A stretch of DNA of 64,000 nucleotides from Kitagawia praeruptora (Eukaryota; Streptophyta; Magnoliopsida; Apiales; Apiaceae): assembly GCA_037693485.1 (NCBI GenBank), contig CM075351.1, forward strand, positions 96,490,001 through 96,554,000, read 5' to 3'. How positions within the stretch are numbered: the first letter of the stretch is position 1; each line of letters starts with the position of its first letter. Positions 43,125-56,031 of the stretch are shown in pieces. Under the pieces are notes generated by a model that was not told where the DNA came from, did not search any database, and saw nothing but the letters and a program-made list of their open reading frames with translations. The position numbers and the translations under genes are program-made.

Positions 43125-43757
43125 AGATCCAATGTTTTTCATCTATTTATTTTTTGATCTAACAATTCTTATTTATTTTATCGTAATCAATACTAGACTA
43201 CCGACTACAAAATTTTGGACATAAATATCACTCTTACACTTATTATTAAAACTGTATTTGGTTGTTAGTAGAAACATCTTCAAATATTATGTAGGAAATT
43301 TTGATAATCGAAACAAAATATAACTAGATTTCATAAATCGAATAGAATTTTCAAAGTAAAAAATCGTTAATTTCTTCCCTATTTTGTTTCTACGTAGTTT
43401 TAATTGAAAAATAATTGTTAAACCATCACTAAATTAAAGATTATTTTGTTACATGTGAGCTATAAAATCGTCCAGATCAAATTTTAAAAATTCAAGATAG
43501 AGCACAAATATTAAATTGAACGTGTAAAATCGCATATTTATATAAAATTTTTAACAATAATTTCATATGTAAATTAATAACATATAAATATTTAAAAAAT
43601 TAATATATTTTAAATATTAAAAAAGGAACCGTACGTTGCACGGGTTATAAGCTAGTTATTATATTAAAGCCGAAACATTAAAAATTTTGGTTTATGTGAT
43701 TTTCAGTCTTTTATTCTAATTACTAAATACTAAAATAATAATATTAATGCTAAGTAG
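43125..43757. other. AT-rich DNA with a Helitron-like 3' end and repeat copy c
   Basis: CCGTACGTTGCACGGGTTAT followed by AAGCTAG (ending 43655) and T resembles a Helitron 3' terminus with a small hairpin. From 43671 the dispersed repeat starts again and is cut at 43757. No gene is seen. Confidence 0.45.
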
Positions 43758-43965
43758 GAGAAATTGCCCAAAATACCCCATATAAACTTTGAAGGGCCCA
43801 AATTACAGTTTTTGAAAAATATGGCCTTTTATGCCCACCGAAGCCGCGCTAGGTCAGTTCACTCCGTATACTACAGGATCAGGGGCGGCTCAATACATTT
43901 AGAGGCCTAAAGCCAATTCAAAAATTAAGGCTTTTTATAATTTCTATAATTTAATTATTATTATA

Positions 43966-44575
43966 TGTTAAGTCGAATACACAATATATAATCAAGTACT
44001 GTATGAGTAAATAACATGAACACACGTTTTAGCTCTTAAAACTGTTTGGAATTAATAATTCATCTCTCAGTGATGTAAAATATCACAGAGAGCTGCTTAG
44101 GTTACAATGAATGATATTCGTTCACGATGGATACCCTTCTAGGGTTAACCTAACTGTATTTATAAGATATACAGCTACGTACAATCGTTAATTGATTCTC
44201 CTAAAATTAAGCTATACAATTGATATCAATTACGATTGCTACACGTCTTCTAAGTCAACTCAATCTCTTTGACAGCTATCCAATCTTCAAAGATATCGCT
44301 TCCATATTAATATTAAATTAATCTTCAAACTCTGTTGACTTGTAGACGCTTCCAGTAGACAGACTTTAGCAAACTCTGTTGCTCTCCTAGCTAACAGTGT
44401 TTGCGCTTCCATGTGTTCAGCTAGCAGTGTTTACGCTTTCTCCTGTCAGCGTTTGCGCTTCCAGCTATCAGCGTATACTCAAACTCTGTTACAACCGCTT
44501 TCAACTAACAAGTTAAACTCTTTTTACCTGCAACACTTAAACACTGACATTAAATCACATCAATTATATCTAACA
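43966..44575 (-). repeat. 3' LTR of Copia-3
   Basis: 610 bp. On the minus strand it is preceded by the polypurine run TTAGGGGAGAT. It contains several AACTCTGTT words. Confidence 0.92.
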
Positions 44576-44731
44576 ATCTCCCCTAACTTGTTCATTTAGA
44601 AAAATGTACAAGTTCACAGTAATTGATGATGTCAAAACGAATAAATAAAAACACAGTGTTTAACATATAATCAGAGTTTAAACTTGACTTAGCAAAATCT
44701 ACAGAAAATTCAAATTACTTACAAATTCTGT

Positions 44732-47700
44732 CTACCTAACCTCCTCAAGATCTGGAGTTGTTCTGAGATAATCAATCAACAATCTCCTCTCAGCATTTTC
44801 AAGTTCAATCTGCATAGCTTCCTTAATCTCTCTTAAATCTGGATCATTCTCATCAGTTTGAAAGATAGCAGCTCTGAGATCGTAGATCTTGTTTCTTCTC
44901 ATTTCATTTCCCAACCTGATATACTTCACTTCTTCAGACTTCACATTAAAATCCAGAACAATAATTCCAAGATCAGTCTTCAGCTTTGTAGTCCCCTTTT
45001 CCATTTCTATCAGATTCCCATTCCAATCTCTGTACTTCGGAACATACTTGCTGTTGTATTTCATATTTCTTCTTGCAAGATTCTGAATCATCTTCTGTCT
45101 GAGCACATTTGCAACTGACTGAGCTCTTTGATTTCTTACTTTGAAAAGATACAGAACATATTCTAGTTCTTCCCAGTATTTTAAGTCAATATCATTCTTA
45201 GCAATCTTAAACACTGTTCCATCAGCCATGAAATATAGCAGAAAATCCTTCCCTAAACTCTTCTGATAGACAAGCTGTACTGACTCCAGTCTATCTAAAC
45301 TTTCTTGAGTGACACCACGACCTGGAACAGCCAGTGAAGAAGGATCTCTGGGAACAACATGTTGTCTTTTATCCCTATGTGAGCCTATACCTCCTTTGTT
45401 GTATCCAATTTTACCAGATAAGGCTCTACCATCAGTGAAATCCATTGCAGCTGTAGATGCTAGATTTGGATCATGAAGAACTCCTTTTCCAAACTTTGAT
45501 TTCAACTGAGAAGACAATAGTGGTGTGGTCACAACTTGTGTAGCAACAGAGGTTGTGTCTTCATTCTTCTGTACAACATGTGTATCAACAGAGGTTGTAA
45601 CTATCATCTTATTCTTGCTCTCTTCACCCATCACCCCTTTTAACTTCAGCTTGGCATCAAGAGAAGACTTTCTAATCAACTTTCCTTTATCTTCTTCTTC
45701 TTCTTCTTCTTCTTCCTGAATACCAGATAATTTTTCTTTGATCTCAATTCCTTTCATTACAGGCTTTGAAGGCTTTGAAGCTCTGACAATTTTCTTCCCT
45801 TTCTTGGACTTTTGTGCTTTTAAATGCTCTTTCTGCAACAGCTTTTCTTCAGCTTGTATGTCCTCAAGTGTAGCTTCAGCATTTTCTTCACGAAAGAGTT
45901 TTGCAGCCAATTCTTCATCTGTCTGTGGATTGTCAGTGAATGACAAATCCTTTGGCTTTGAACCAGAAGTACTCTGAATATTTGTATCAATCACCAAATT
46001 TGGCTTTGATTTGCATTTCTTAAACCCTTATCTAGGATTTGCATTTCTTAAACCCTTATCAGCATTGGCACCTTCATCATCCAGATGATCTTTCTTTGAC
46101 AAAGTTTGAGTTTGCTTACACTTGGTTTTAGCAATTCTCTCCCCCTTTTTGACATCATCACCATCTTGAATCAGAATTGAGGTGATTAACTCAAGAGAGT
46201 TTGTAATGGAATCAACCTTCTCAGTTAGTAAAAGCTGATTCTTTTCAACTTTGCTCAGTCTGTCATTAAGATTTTCTTGAGCTTTGGAGAATTGTTGAAA
46301 AAGCTTAGAATTAGCTAGTTGAGATTTCTCCTCATGAGTAGCAACCTCTGTTCGAAGATCAACAATAGCTTTCTGATTATCATCAAATCTATGATTCAAG
46401 GTCTTGATCTGAATCACTGTTCCTTGCAAACAAGTGAAAATATCTGGATTTGTAATCTTCGAAGAATTTGCCTGGAGAAACATAGCTGCCCTTCCAGGAG
46501 GAAAAATACACTCTGACTTGTACCAATCAGCAGTTTGTTGGGTCAAATAATTATCATCAATCTCATTAATAGAAGGCCCAGCAAAATCTGGTTTTTCTCC
46601 TATTTTCTGACCATCAGCTTGAGCTTGTGCTTTTTCAGCTCCTGTACTCTTGTCTTCAATTGAATCACTCATTGACTCATTAGTAGGTGCAACTGAAGCA
46701 ATGTCTTCATCTTGAGCAGCAACAGGTTCTTGAGCAACCTGTTTTCCTTTATCAACTTGAATATGCTCTAAAGAAATAACCTTCTCTGGTTTATCAATCT
46801 CCTCACCATGATCAGAAACATGATGGGCATCAGAGTTTAATTCAGTGTGTGATGCAACCTCAGTGTCTTCAAGAACAACAGTAGGCCCATCAGCAACACC
46901 AGTATCAATAGAGTGTGTAATCTCCATGAGTGTTGGAGTAGATGCTTCATTATTAAAAGAAACTGGAGTTTCATCAAACTCTTCCATTGTAGGCAAAGCA
47001 TCTCTAACATCTTCATTTTCTTGAACCTTAGCAGATTCTGGTTCAGCAATCTTGGCTCCTGATTCTGTTATAGAAGGTTCTATGATAGCCTCTATCTCAC
47101 CAGTAGGAATATTAGTAGAATTTTTCTCTTGAGCCTCATCAACATGCTCATCATCAGAATTAGTAAGAATGAGCCTTCTCCTCTTTGCTTGAGGCACTGC
47201 AATCAGTTCTTCATCTTCACTAGAACTTTCCTCAGCTGGTGGTGTTGAAGGTCTATTTGCCCTTTTGATGAATCTTCTGGAATAAACAGCCTTTGGAGAT
47301 GTCTGTTTAGCCTTAGAATGTTTTGTGTTGATGGCAGTATGCTTCTTCCTTTTTGATTTAGATGTTGGTTGTGGGTGAGTAGTAGTGACAGGGTTTGTTG
47401 GTTCAGGATTCATTGGTTCAGGTTGTGTTTGTGGTGATGTAGGTTTAACAGTAGTTGTTGGTGTTGGCTCAGATAATTGTATAGGTTGAGATGGTATGGT
47501 TTCAGTACGATCAGTGTCTAAAGGTTCAGGCATATTTTGTGTTTCTGGTTGTTGTGTTTGGTCTGGGTCATGTTGTGGTGATTGGGGATCTTGTGGTTGA
47601 TTGAGGAAGTTTTGCAAGGCAAGTGGCAAGACAAAAGCAGGTATGTCTTTACCAACATCTTTGTTAGTCATATCAGAGAATATTCTCTTATTGACTCTAA

Positions 47701-48382
47701 AGGGTTGAATCTCATCAGCTTCATCAACTTCTAACCCAGGTACACATGCATTAAACAAAAGTTGACAACATCTAGCAAAATAAACTGTAGTAGACTCTGA
47801 CAACTTATCACCCAAATTCATTAACACATAACGACCATAATCAAAATTACTGCCATAGAGTAGAGAATACCCAATTTGCAGACTGTCCATTGGAATAGCA
47901 TCCCAGTTGGTGACTTTCTTCTGGAATGTCCTGGTGATACAGTCAAAGAAGAAATTCCATTCTTTTCTAAGATTCGGCCTCCTCACACTGCCCAGCTTTG
48001 CAAGAGATTCCATATACCCAATCTCTGTTAACATCTCTCTCAGATTTTGCTCAGAGACAACAGCATACGAAGTATGTGTGTCGAAATCCATGGTCTCGCG
48101 AACAGTTTGTGGAGTAATCACAAACTCTTGTTCTTCATGAGAGAAGATGATAGACGGAGTTCCATTTTCCCTTCCTTCTATATACCTTGAGTTTTGCCAG
48201 AAGGTGACAACCTGAGAAGCAGATAGAGTAGCAGGTTCAACCAATGCTTGCCCAATCTCAGAGTCGCGAAGAAAGTTTTGCATTAGATGAAATGCTTCCG
48301 GAGCACGGTCGTTCTCAAGTAGAGCTGCATAATTGTTAAGCACAAAACGTAGACCAAACGAAGTGAAAGGTTTTGTTGCCAT
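44732..48382 (-). pseudogene. Long extra frame downstream of pol in Copia-3
   Basis: One frame runs from the ATG at 48382 (MATKPFTSFGLRF) to 44732, about 1,215 codons, interrupted only by TAA at 46028-46030. The part after the stop lacks an early ATG, which supports one original protein. The N-terminal ~260 residues form a conserved-looking globular domain (ALVEPATLSASQVVTFWQ, EWNFFFDCITRTFQKK, YGRYVLMNLGDKL). A Pro/Thr/Glu-rich linker with basic patches follows (about 265-400), then an acidic region, a coiled coil (about 690-780), and after the stop a Lys/Glu-rich region with a Glu run. I recognise this type only as a hypothetical protein found with plant copia elements. It has no enzyme motif and no clear membrane segment. 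An env-like role as discussed for SIRE is possible but not shown. Confidence 0.7.
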
Positions 48383-48463
48383 TAGATCAAGAAATAAGCA
48401 AAAATCGACTGTGAAAATGATATGCAAGAAAGGTGTTTGTGAAAATGCCAAAGTGAAAAACAA

Positions 48464-50385
48464 AGGAGTTCTCTGTTTTGGTAAAGTGAATATGAGTGGG
48501 TGAGTAGTGATTGTAACAAAAAGTAATTTGAGTAGTAATTAAAAATTAAACTCAAACGTTTTTACTTGAAAACACGCAACTGTTCCCTTGAGAAGTGTGA
48601 AAGTGGTACATAATGATGAGTGAATGGGTGAAAGTGGGACACGTGTCAAACATGCAGCGATTCACTTAATTCACGCACAGTAAAAGCCATTATTACTGCT
48701 GTCTTTCCGAGTATCAAGACACTTTACCACTAAATACACTAATTAACAGTTGTCAACCACTCCATTTACTCCAAAATTTTCAAATTATCTTAATGAAAAT
48801 TTACCTTAGAGTACGTAACACAATCCATCAGTGTTTGTCAAATTTTCAAACTTTATCACTAAAACCCTTTCAAAAATGCACAGTCGTGATTAATTTTGTG
48901 TGTGAGCAGCAGAGTTTACCAAATCAATTTTTATAGCATCTAATATTTCATAAAATCCATAAATCAAATCAATAAACACTGAATGCACAAACTCTCATAT
49001 TAAACACAGAGTATATGATGAATGCTAAACTCTGTAGTTCCTGGAATACAGAAATCTGAATATTCCTGTTCCCATTTATGTTCATGATTATCCACGTAAG
49101 CACACAATCATTATAGACAAAAAGATCAGGAGATAAACATCAAAGCATCATTCAGTGAGTTACATGTCAAGGATTTCCTCACAAACTCTCAAAGCACACA
49201 AGTGTTTAGGTGAAGTGTTTTCGCTTAAATTCAATCAGTAAAAGCAAATACTTCCATAGGCTTGAATTTCCACCAAATCTACACTACTTCGATTACATAT
49301 ATGCACAAATCAAAAGGACTTTATTCAGGGTTGTAATGTAGTAAGTTCAAACAGGTGAGAAGAGATGTTTTTAACATGAGTGAATTTCGAACTGAACAAG
49401 TTAACAGACCAAATTGTTCAGTCACACTGTTAGTACATATTTGTACAAGATGATCAGTATATATACCCCTCTTTTTTTTATTATATATACCGAGTAACTT
49501 TTCTTTTCTTGAGAAACACTCACCTGCTTGCATTTGATTTATCAAAAGAATATAACTACTCTTAATACTTCAGAGATTAAGAAAAATGAGCAGTTAATTA
49601 GGCTCAAAGGGGTTTACTAAGGGTAGTGTTTGTGAACAGTGTTTATGAACAGTATTCAAAGAAGTTTTGAACAGTGTTTGAAGAAAGATGGTTAATCCTA
49701 GTGCCTTTATCATTTTCATGCACACACATATCATGTAGTCTCAAAATGGTTTAATGCAAGTTCTAGAGCAACATACTTACTGATGAACATCACACAGCAA
49801 TAAAATCTGATTGATATAAAATGTATCAATCACTTATTTGGCTCAAAATCTCACAGGGTGCAGACATGAACTGTTTCTCACTAAACTAAACAATGACACA
49901 TCTCAAGTTTTAAAATTTTCACAAGTACAAACAAGGAATCATCAAGAACTATGTATGTCTTGGAAACAGAGTGTTACTAATCAGAGTTTAGAGTTAATCA
50001 ATATCAGAAATTATTCATGAGAGGCAATGCACACAGTATTCATAGATTCAGAGTTTAGGATCAAATAAACTAAGAGATGCTCTAAATATGAAACAGTATC
50101 ATGCTGTGTTAACTTACTGCACAATTTCTGATTAGATCACAGTGACTCAGAAAGAATCTTGATTTATTCACTGAGAATCATGCTTCATACATTTTTCTTC
50201 ATTGGTATTTTCATTCAGACAAAAATCAACTCAGAATTCACAGAGTTTATCAAACATATTAATAGTGTATGACCAACAATCATGCTGACAGAGTTTAATT
50301 AACAAGGTTCACATAGCACTTTAGCAATTCACAGAAATATGAACAGCACATTTTTTTAAGAAAATTTTGAGTCTAACCAACATGT
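48464..50385 (-). other. Non-coding spacer between pol and the extra frame of Copia-3
   Basis: About 1.9 kb without a supportable gene. CAGAGTTT words recur (for example near 48909, 50048, 50228, 50288), as they do in the LTR and coding parts. It could hold a promoter or splice signals for the extra frame. I see no certain one. Confidence 0.4.
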
Positions 50386-53300
50386 TTAGTCAAAACCAGA
50401 TACCATCCCTAGTTCATTGACCTGTCTTGTAAATGCTGCTTCACTTAGAGGCTTGGTGAAGACATCTGCAAGTTGTTGATCTGTAGGCACAAAGTGAAGC
50501 TCAATATTGCCTTCCTCTACATGCTCTCTGATAAAGTGATACCTTATGCTGATGTGCTTGGTCATTGAGTGTTGTACTGGATTACCTGTCATTGCAATAG
50601 CACTTTGATTATCACAGAAAATAGGTATTTTGCTATACCTCAACCCATAATCCAGCAATTGATTCTTCATCCATAGAATCTGTGCACAGCAACTACCAGC
50701 AGCAATATACTCTGCTTCAGCTGTAGATGTTGATATTGATTTTTGTTTCTTGCTGTACCAAGACACAAGTCTGTCACTAAGAAATTGACAACTTCCACTT
50801 GTGCTTTTTCTGTCAATCTTACAGCCTGTAAAATCTGCATCAGAGTAACCAAGTAGCTTAAAATCTGATTCTCTTGGGTACCACAGCCCTAAAGTTACAG
50901 TGCCCTTGAGATACTTGAAAATCCTCTTCACAGCTGTTAAATGTGGTTCCCTTGGATCTGCCTGAAACCTTGCACACAGACAGGTGGCATACATGATATC
51001 AGGTCTACTAACTGTTAAATAGAGTAAAGAACCAATCATTCCTCTGTAACTTGTCATATCTACTGATGACCCTGTATTTTTATCCAATTTTGTTGCAGTT
51101 GCCATGGGAGTTGTTGCAGATGAACAGTCAAGCATGCCAAATTTCTTGAGAAGATTTCTGGTATATTTTGCTTGATTGATAAAAATTCCATCATCTGTTT
51201 GCTTCACCTGTAAGCGTAGAAAATAGCTTAGCTCTCCCATCATACTCATTTGATATCTTGACTGCATGAGCTTGGCAAACTTCTTACAGAGTTTATCATT
51301 AGTAGATCCAAAAATGATGTCATCAACATATATTTGAACTAAGAGCAAGTCACTACCAGATTGAAAGTAAAACAGAGTTTTGTCAATAGTACCTCTGTGA
51401 AACCCACTTTCTAGTAGAAATTTAGCAAGAGTTTCATACCATGCCCTTGGTGCCTGCTTAAGTCCATAGAGTGTCTTGTCTAACCTGTAGACATGGTCTG
51501 GATATTTTGGATCTACAAAACCAGGTGGTTGTTCAACAAACACTTCTTCTTCAAGTTTTCCATTCAGAAAAGCACTTTTCACATCCATTTGAAAAACCTT
51601 GAATTTCTTGTGAGAAGCATAGGCAAGAAACATCCTTATTGCCTCCAATCTGGCAACTGGTGCAAAAGTCTCATCATAATCTATTCCTTCCTGCTGTGAA
51701 TAGCCTTTAGCTACCAGTCTTGCTTTGTTCCTTGTGATAACACCATCACTGTCAGTTTTATTTCTGAAAACCCATTTAGTACCAACAATGGATCTGTTCT
51801 TGGGCCTTGGTACAAGGGTTCATACTTCATTTCTCTCAAATTCATTTAGCTCTTCTTGCATTGCTGTTATCCAGTCAGCATCTTTAAGAGCTTCTTCTAC
51901 TTTCTTTGGCTCAGTTTGTGACAAGAATGCATGAAACAGACATTCATTTGTTGTTGCACTTCTTGTCCTTACTCTTGCATCTGGATCACCAATAATCAAA
52001 TCAGGTGTGTGTGACTTAGTCCATTTTCTTGCAGAAGGCAGATTGCTTATGTCATCATGTGATCCTCCCCCTTGATCCATGCTCTCCTGATTTTCTTGGT
52101 GCCTTTCTTCATTTTCTGATGCTCCCCCTGAATGTGACTGCTCAGAATTTGAGCTTTCAGATTTTGAATCAACAGAGTTTGATTCCGAGTTATCAACTGA
52201 GTCACTATCAGTATTTGAATTATCACTTTGATGTGATTCTTCATGCTCCCCCTCAACTGGTTCTTCCCTTGTTTCTGATTGAAGAGTCTCTTCAGTATTT
52301 ACCAGTAGAGGTTCAGAGTTTAGCTCAACAGAGTTTGTCAGATCAGTCTCATCAAAGTTTACTTTGTCAGAGAATAAATCTTCATTTTCAAAGTGTAGTT
52401 GATCATGTTCATTAACATCTTCAAGTCCAGTTACTTTCTTGTCATCAAATGACACATGAATTGATTCCATGATCACTTTGGTTCTCAGATTATAAACTCT
52501 GAATGCCTTAGTTGACAGTGGATAGCCAACAAAAATTCCTTCATCTGCCTTTAGGTCAAATTTGGTCAACTGTTCAGGATGAGTCTTCAACACAAAGCAC
52601 TTGCATCCAAAAATATGAAAATATTTTAGATTTGGCTTTTTCTTTTTCACCATTTCATATGGTGTTTTACCATGCTTGTTGATCAGTGTTGCATTTTGAG
52701 TAAAACAAGTAGTTTGAACTGCTTCTGCCCAGAAATATGTTGGCAATTTTGCTTCATCTAGCATGGTTCTGGCAGCTTCTATCAAGGTTCTGTTCTTCCT
52801 CTCCACTACCCCATTTTGTTGTGGAGTGCCAGGTGCAGAAAACTCTTGTTTGATTCCTTTACTCTTGCAAAATTCTTCCATTGTTGAATTCCTGAACTCA
52901 GTTCCATTGTCACTTCTGATAATCTTCACTTGATTCTCTGACCCTTTGTCCAGTTGTATTATATGTTCTGCCAGTGTTAATGCAGTTTCATCCTTCTTTG
53001 CTAGAAAATGTACCCATGTGTATCTGGTGTATTCATCAACAATGACTAGAGCATATTTCTTCTTTCCAAGTGACATGACATTCACTGGTCCAAAAAGATC
53101 AACATGTAGAAGATGATAAGGATCAACAATTGAAGACTCAGATTTGCTTTTGAAAGAGACTTTTCTCTGTTTGGCCTTTTGACAAGAATCACACAGGCCT
53201 TCTACATTCAACAAAGACTTTGGTAGTCCTCTTACAAGATCATTCTTTATTAGCTCATTGATGTTGTTCAGATTCAAATGAGAGAGTTTCTTGTGCCACT

Positions 53301-53718
53301 TCCAACTCTCTTCACTGGACATTCTTGTTGACAGACACACTGCTTTGCCATCAGAGTTTGTTGACAATTTTATTTCATAGATGTTATTATGTCTGTTTCT
53401 AACTAGAGCAACTTTCCCTGTAGATTTACTGATGACTTGACAATATTCAGACTGAAAATCTACATGATATCCTCTGTCACAGATTTGACTCACAGAAAGT
53501 AGATCATGCTTGAGTCCTGGAACCAGAGCTACATTTGTGATGATGACACTTCCAAGATTAATATTGCCATATCCCAGAGTATGTCCTATGTTGCCATCTC
53601 CATAGGAAACTTTTGGGCCAGCCTTCTCCTCATACTCTGATAGCAGGGCTTTATTTCCAGTCATGTGTCCTGAACATCCACTGTCCATGACTAGGGTACT
53701 TACCCTGGTGCCCTGCAA
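50386..53718 (-). pseudogene. Pol of Copia-3
   Basis: A single frame of about 1,110 codons with one TGA at 51820-51822, where Trp is expected (NEV*TLVPRP). The order is: protease DSG close to the start (MDSGCSGHMTG); integrase zinc region (WHKKLSHLN ... CDSCQKAKQ); integrase core (VDLFGP, RSDNGTEF, NGVVERKN); an acidic Ser-rich linker; RT with IYVDDIIFGS; RNase H with SDADFTGC and FCDNQSAI. The conserved FLGLQ reads FLRLQ, a second possible defect. No ATG precedes the protease site: the frame opens right after a stop, next to TTTGTGATTGCAG, a 3'-splice-like sequence. It is in a different frame from gag. Confidence 0.92.
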
Positions 53719-53728
53719 TCACAAACAA

Positions 53729-55969
53729 TCACTGATTGTTAGTTTTAAGGATCCAGACTTGCTTGGATCCTTTTGCTTTATTGAATCTATTAGTTTTTGC
53801 AGCGGATTTAGCATTATCAGAGTTTAAACTAACATTTTCATTCTTAGTACTTGCAGAATCAACTTTAACCCATTTCAAATTAGGTTTCAGTTCATAATAA
53901 TTATGATAAATAGCATGATAATTCTTGCAAGTATAAATTGAGTGCCAACTACTTCCACAATGTTTGCACAGAGTTTGTGGTCTTGGTTTGACATTTTCCT
54001 TTTTCACTCCAGATTTGGAGGGTAAAGAATTAATGTCTTTGTTCTTCCTGCAAAAGCTAGCAAGATGATTAGTGCTACCACAATTATAACATGTTTTTCT
54101 AGGTGCAAATGTAGCAAGCATTGGCTTAATTCCTGATGTTATGCCTACCTTACCATTTCTGTTTTTCCTAGGCATTCTCTGTTTGTTGACAGATTTAATT
54201 TCTTTAAGCTTATGCTTAAGTTGTTTATCTATCATTGAACCAATATTAACCTGTTTTACACAGGTTTTTACTGGCTCATGTTCAACAGCTCCATGTTCAG
54301 TTTTAACAGTACCATGAACAAATGTTCCAAATTTCTTAGAAGAAAGAGGTGGTCTAATCTTGACTGTATTCTGAAACCTAAGCACATCATCTTCAGAATA
54401 ACCTAGACCTACTGTGTCTGATTGAAAGACCTCTTGAGTGTCTTTTCCAGAATGTGTCCAAGTTTTAATAATGTGCTTTGCATCTTCTAATTCAGATTCT
54501 AGTTGCTTATACTTACTTAGCAACTCCTGTTCTATAAACACAGCATCATCTCTTTCTTTCTGAATTTTATTCATCTTTTCAAGTTGTTCCTCAACAAGTT
54601 TATTTCTTTCTTTGAGTTGAGAACACTCACTTTTGATTCTCTCATTTTCTAAAGTCTGATCTCTATAACTGATGTGTAATGCCTTAAGATAAATTCTCAA
54701 TTCAGTTATATTATCTGTATTATAAGCATAGGTAGTTGGAGGTACCTTTAGTTCAGAATCTTCATTCTGAGTAGAGGCCATGAGAGCATAGTTCACCTCC
54801 TCATCTGAATCTGAGGTGTCTGCCCAATCTCTGCCTTTGGTGTAGAGTGCCTTTTCAGTTTTACCCTTTTTGCACTCAGGAGCATAGTGACCCATCTCCT
54901 TACACTTGTAGCATTGAATCTCAGACTTGTCTTTCTTACCAGATTTAAAGTCCTTTCCCTCAGATTTCTTGAAATTTTTCTTGTCAGACTTTGAGTAATC
55001 CTTGGAAAATCTCTTTCCCTTCTTGAAGTTCTTGTATCCCATTTTCTTGAAGGTCTTTACCATCAATGCAGCCATTTGCATCATCTCCTCATCATCTTCA
55101 GAATCAGATGTTCCATCTGTGTTTGAGTCAACATCAGTGTTTGATGACTCACTTTCTGAATGTATGACTAAGGCTTTTCCTTTTGCCTTTCTCCTTGATG
55201 CTTCTTTCTTTGAAGATTTTTCTTCAACTTTCAGTGCAACAGTCTTTAACTTCCTGCTTGATCTTCTGTTTATCTGCTCCATTTCCAATTCATGAGTCTT
55301 GAGCAGTCCATAGATTTCATCAATCTCAGTATCAGCAAGATCATAGTTGTCTCTTATGGTGGTTGTTTTCACATCCCACTTTTCAGGAAGAGAGAGAAGA
55401 AACTTGAGATTTGAATCTTCCAGATCATATTCTTTGTTAACCAATGATAGATCATTGAGTAGTTTGCAGAATCTATCAAATGTTTCTGTCATGGTTTCTT
55501 CAGACTTTGCCTCAAAATGCTCATACTCCTGTGTGAGTATGTTCCTTTTGTTCTTCTTAATTGTAGCAGTTCCTTGACATCTAACCTCAAGTGCATCCCA
55601 TATATCCTTTGCAGTCGTGCAGTTAATCACTTTGTTAGACATAACATTGTCAAGAGCACTGTGAAGTAAGTGCCTTACTTTGGCATCCTTAGCAATAGAT
55701 GAAAGATCCTCAGCAGTTAGATCTTTCTTTTCCTTAGGAACCACCTTTGATTCCTCACCAGCAGCAGCAGCAGTTAACTTAGTAGGTTTATGAGGACCTT
55801 CATAAATTCTATCAAGATATTCTGGATCTGTGGCTTCCAGAAACATGGTCATCTTTACCTTCCAGATTGCATATTCTGATGACTTGAGTATTGGAACCCT
55901 AATTGTCTCATACCTACTAACAGTAGTAGGTGCTTTTTCAGAACCTGATGGAGGAGGAATCTCTGCCAT
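53729..55969 (-). CDS. Gag of Copia-3
   Basis: An intact frame of 746 residues starting MAEIPPPSGSEKAP. The UBN2-type capsid region has YAIWKVKMTMFLEATDPEY near residue 35 and the AKDIWDALE block. Three zinc knuckles are seen: CYKCKEMGHYAPEC from 353, CYNCGSTNHLASFC from 627 and CKHCGSSWHSIYTC from 668. A coiled-coil-like region (about 430-520) lies between the first and second. The end WILKTNNQ is followed by TGA. It is closely related to the partial gag of the fourth copia at 63790. Confidence 0.93.
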   Translation of the reverse strand: MAEIPPPSGSEKAPTTVSRYETIRVPILKSSEYAIWKVKMTMFLEATDPEYLDRIYEGPHKPTKLTAAAAGEESKVVPKEKKDLTAEDLSSIAKDAKVRHLLHSALDNVMSNKVINCTTAKDIWDALEVRCQGTATIKKNKRNILTQEYEHFEAKSEETMTETFDRFCKLLNDLSLVNKEYDLEDSNLKFLLSLPEKWDVKTTTIRDNYDLADTEIDEIYGLLKTHELEMEQINRRSSRKLKTVALKVEEKSSKKEASRRKAKGKALVIHSESESSNTDVDSNTDGTSDSEDDEEMMQMAALMVKTFKKMGYKNFKKGKRFSKDYSKSDKKNFKKSEGKDFKSGKKDKSEIQCYKCKEMGHYAPECKKGKTEKALYTKGRDWADTSDSDEEVNYALMASTQNEDSELKVPPTTYAYNTDNITELRIYLKALHISYRDQTLENERIKSECSQLKERNKLVEEQLEKMNKIQKERDDAVFIEQELLSKYKQLESELEDAKHIIKTWTHSGKDTQEVFQSDTVGLGYSEDDVLRFQNTVKIRPPLSSKKFGTFVHGTVKTEHGAVEHEPVKTCVKQVNIGSMIDKQLKHKLKEIKSVNKQRMPRKNRNGKVGITSGIKPMLATFAPRKTCYNCGSTNHLASFCRKNKDINSLPSKSGVKKENVKPRPQTLCKHCGSSWHSIYTCKNYHAIYHNYYELKPNLKWVKVDSASTKNENVSLNSDNAKSAAKTNRFNKAKGSKQVWILKTNNQ

Positions 55970-56031
55970 TGATTACTATTGTGTTTGGATCTTAAACTAT
56001 AATAAAGTAACAGATTGTCTCTGATACCACT

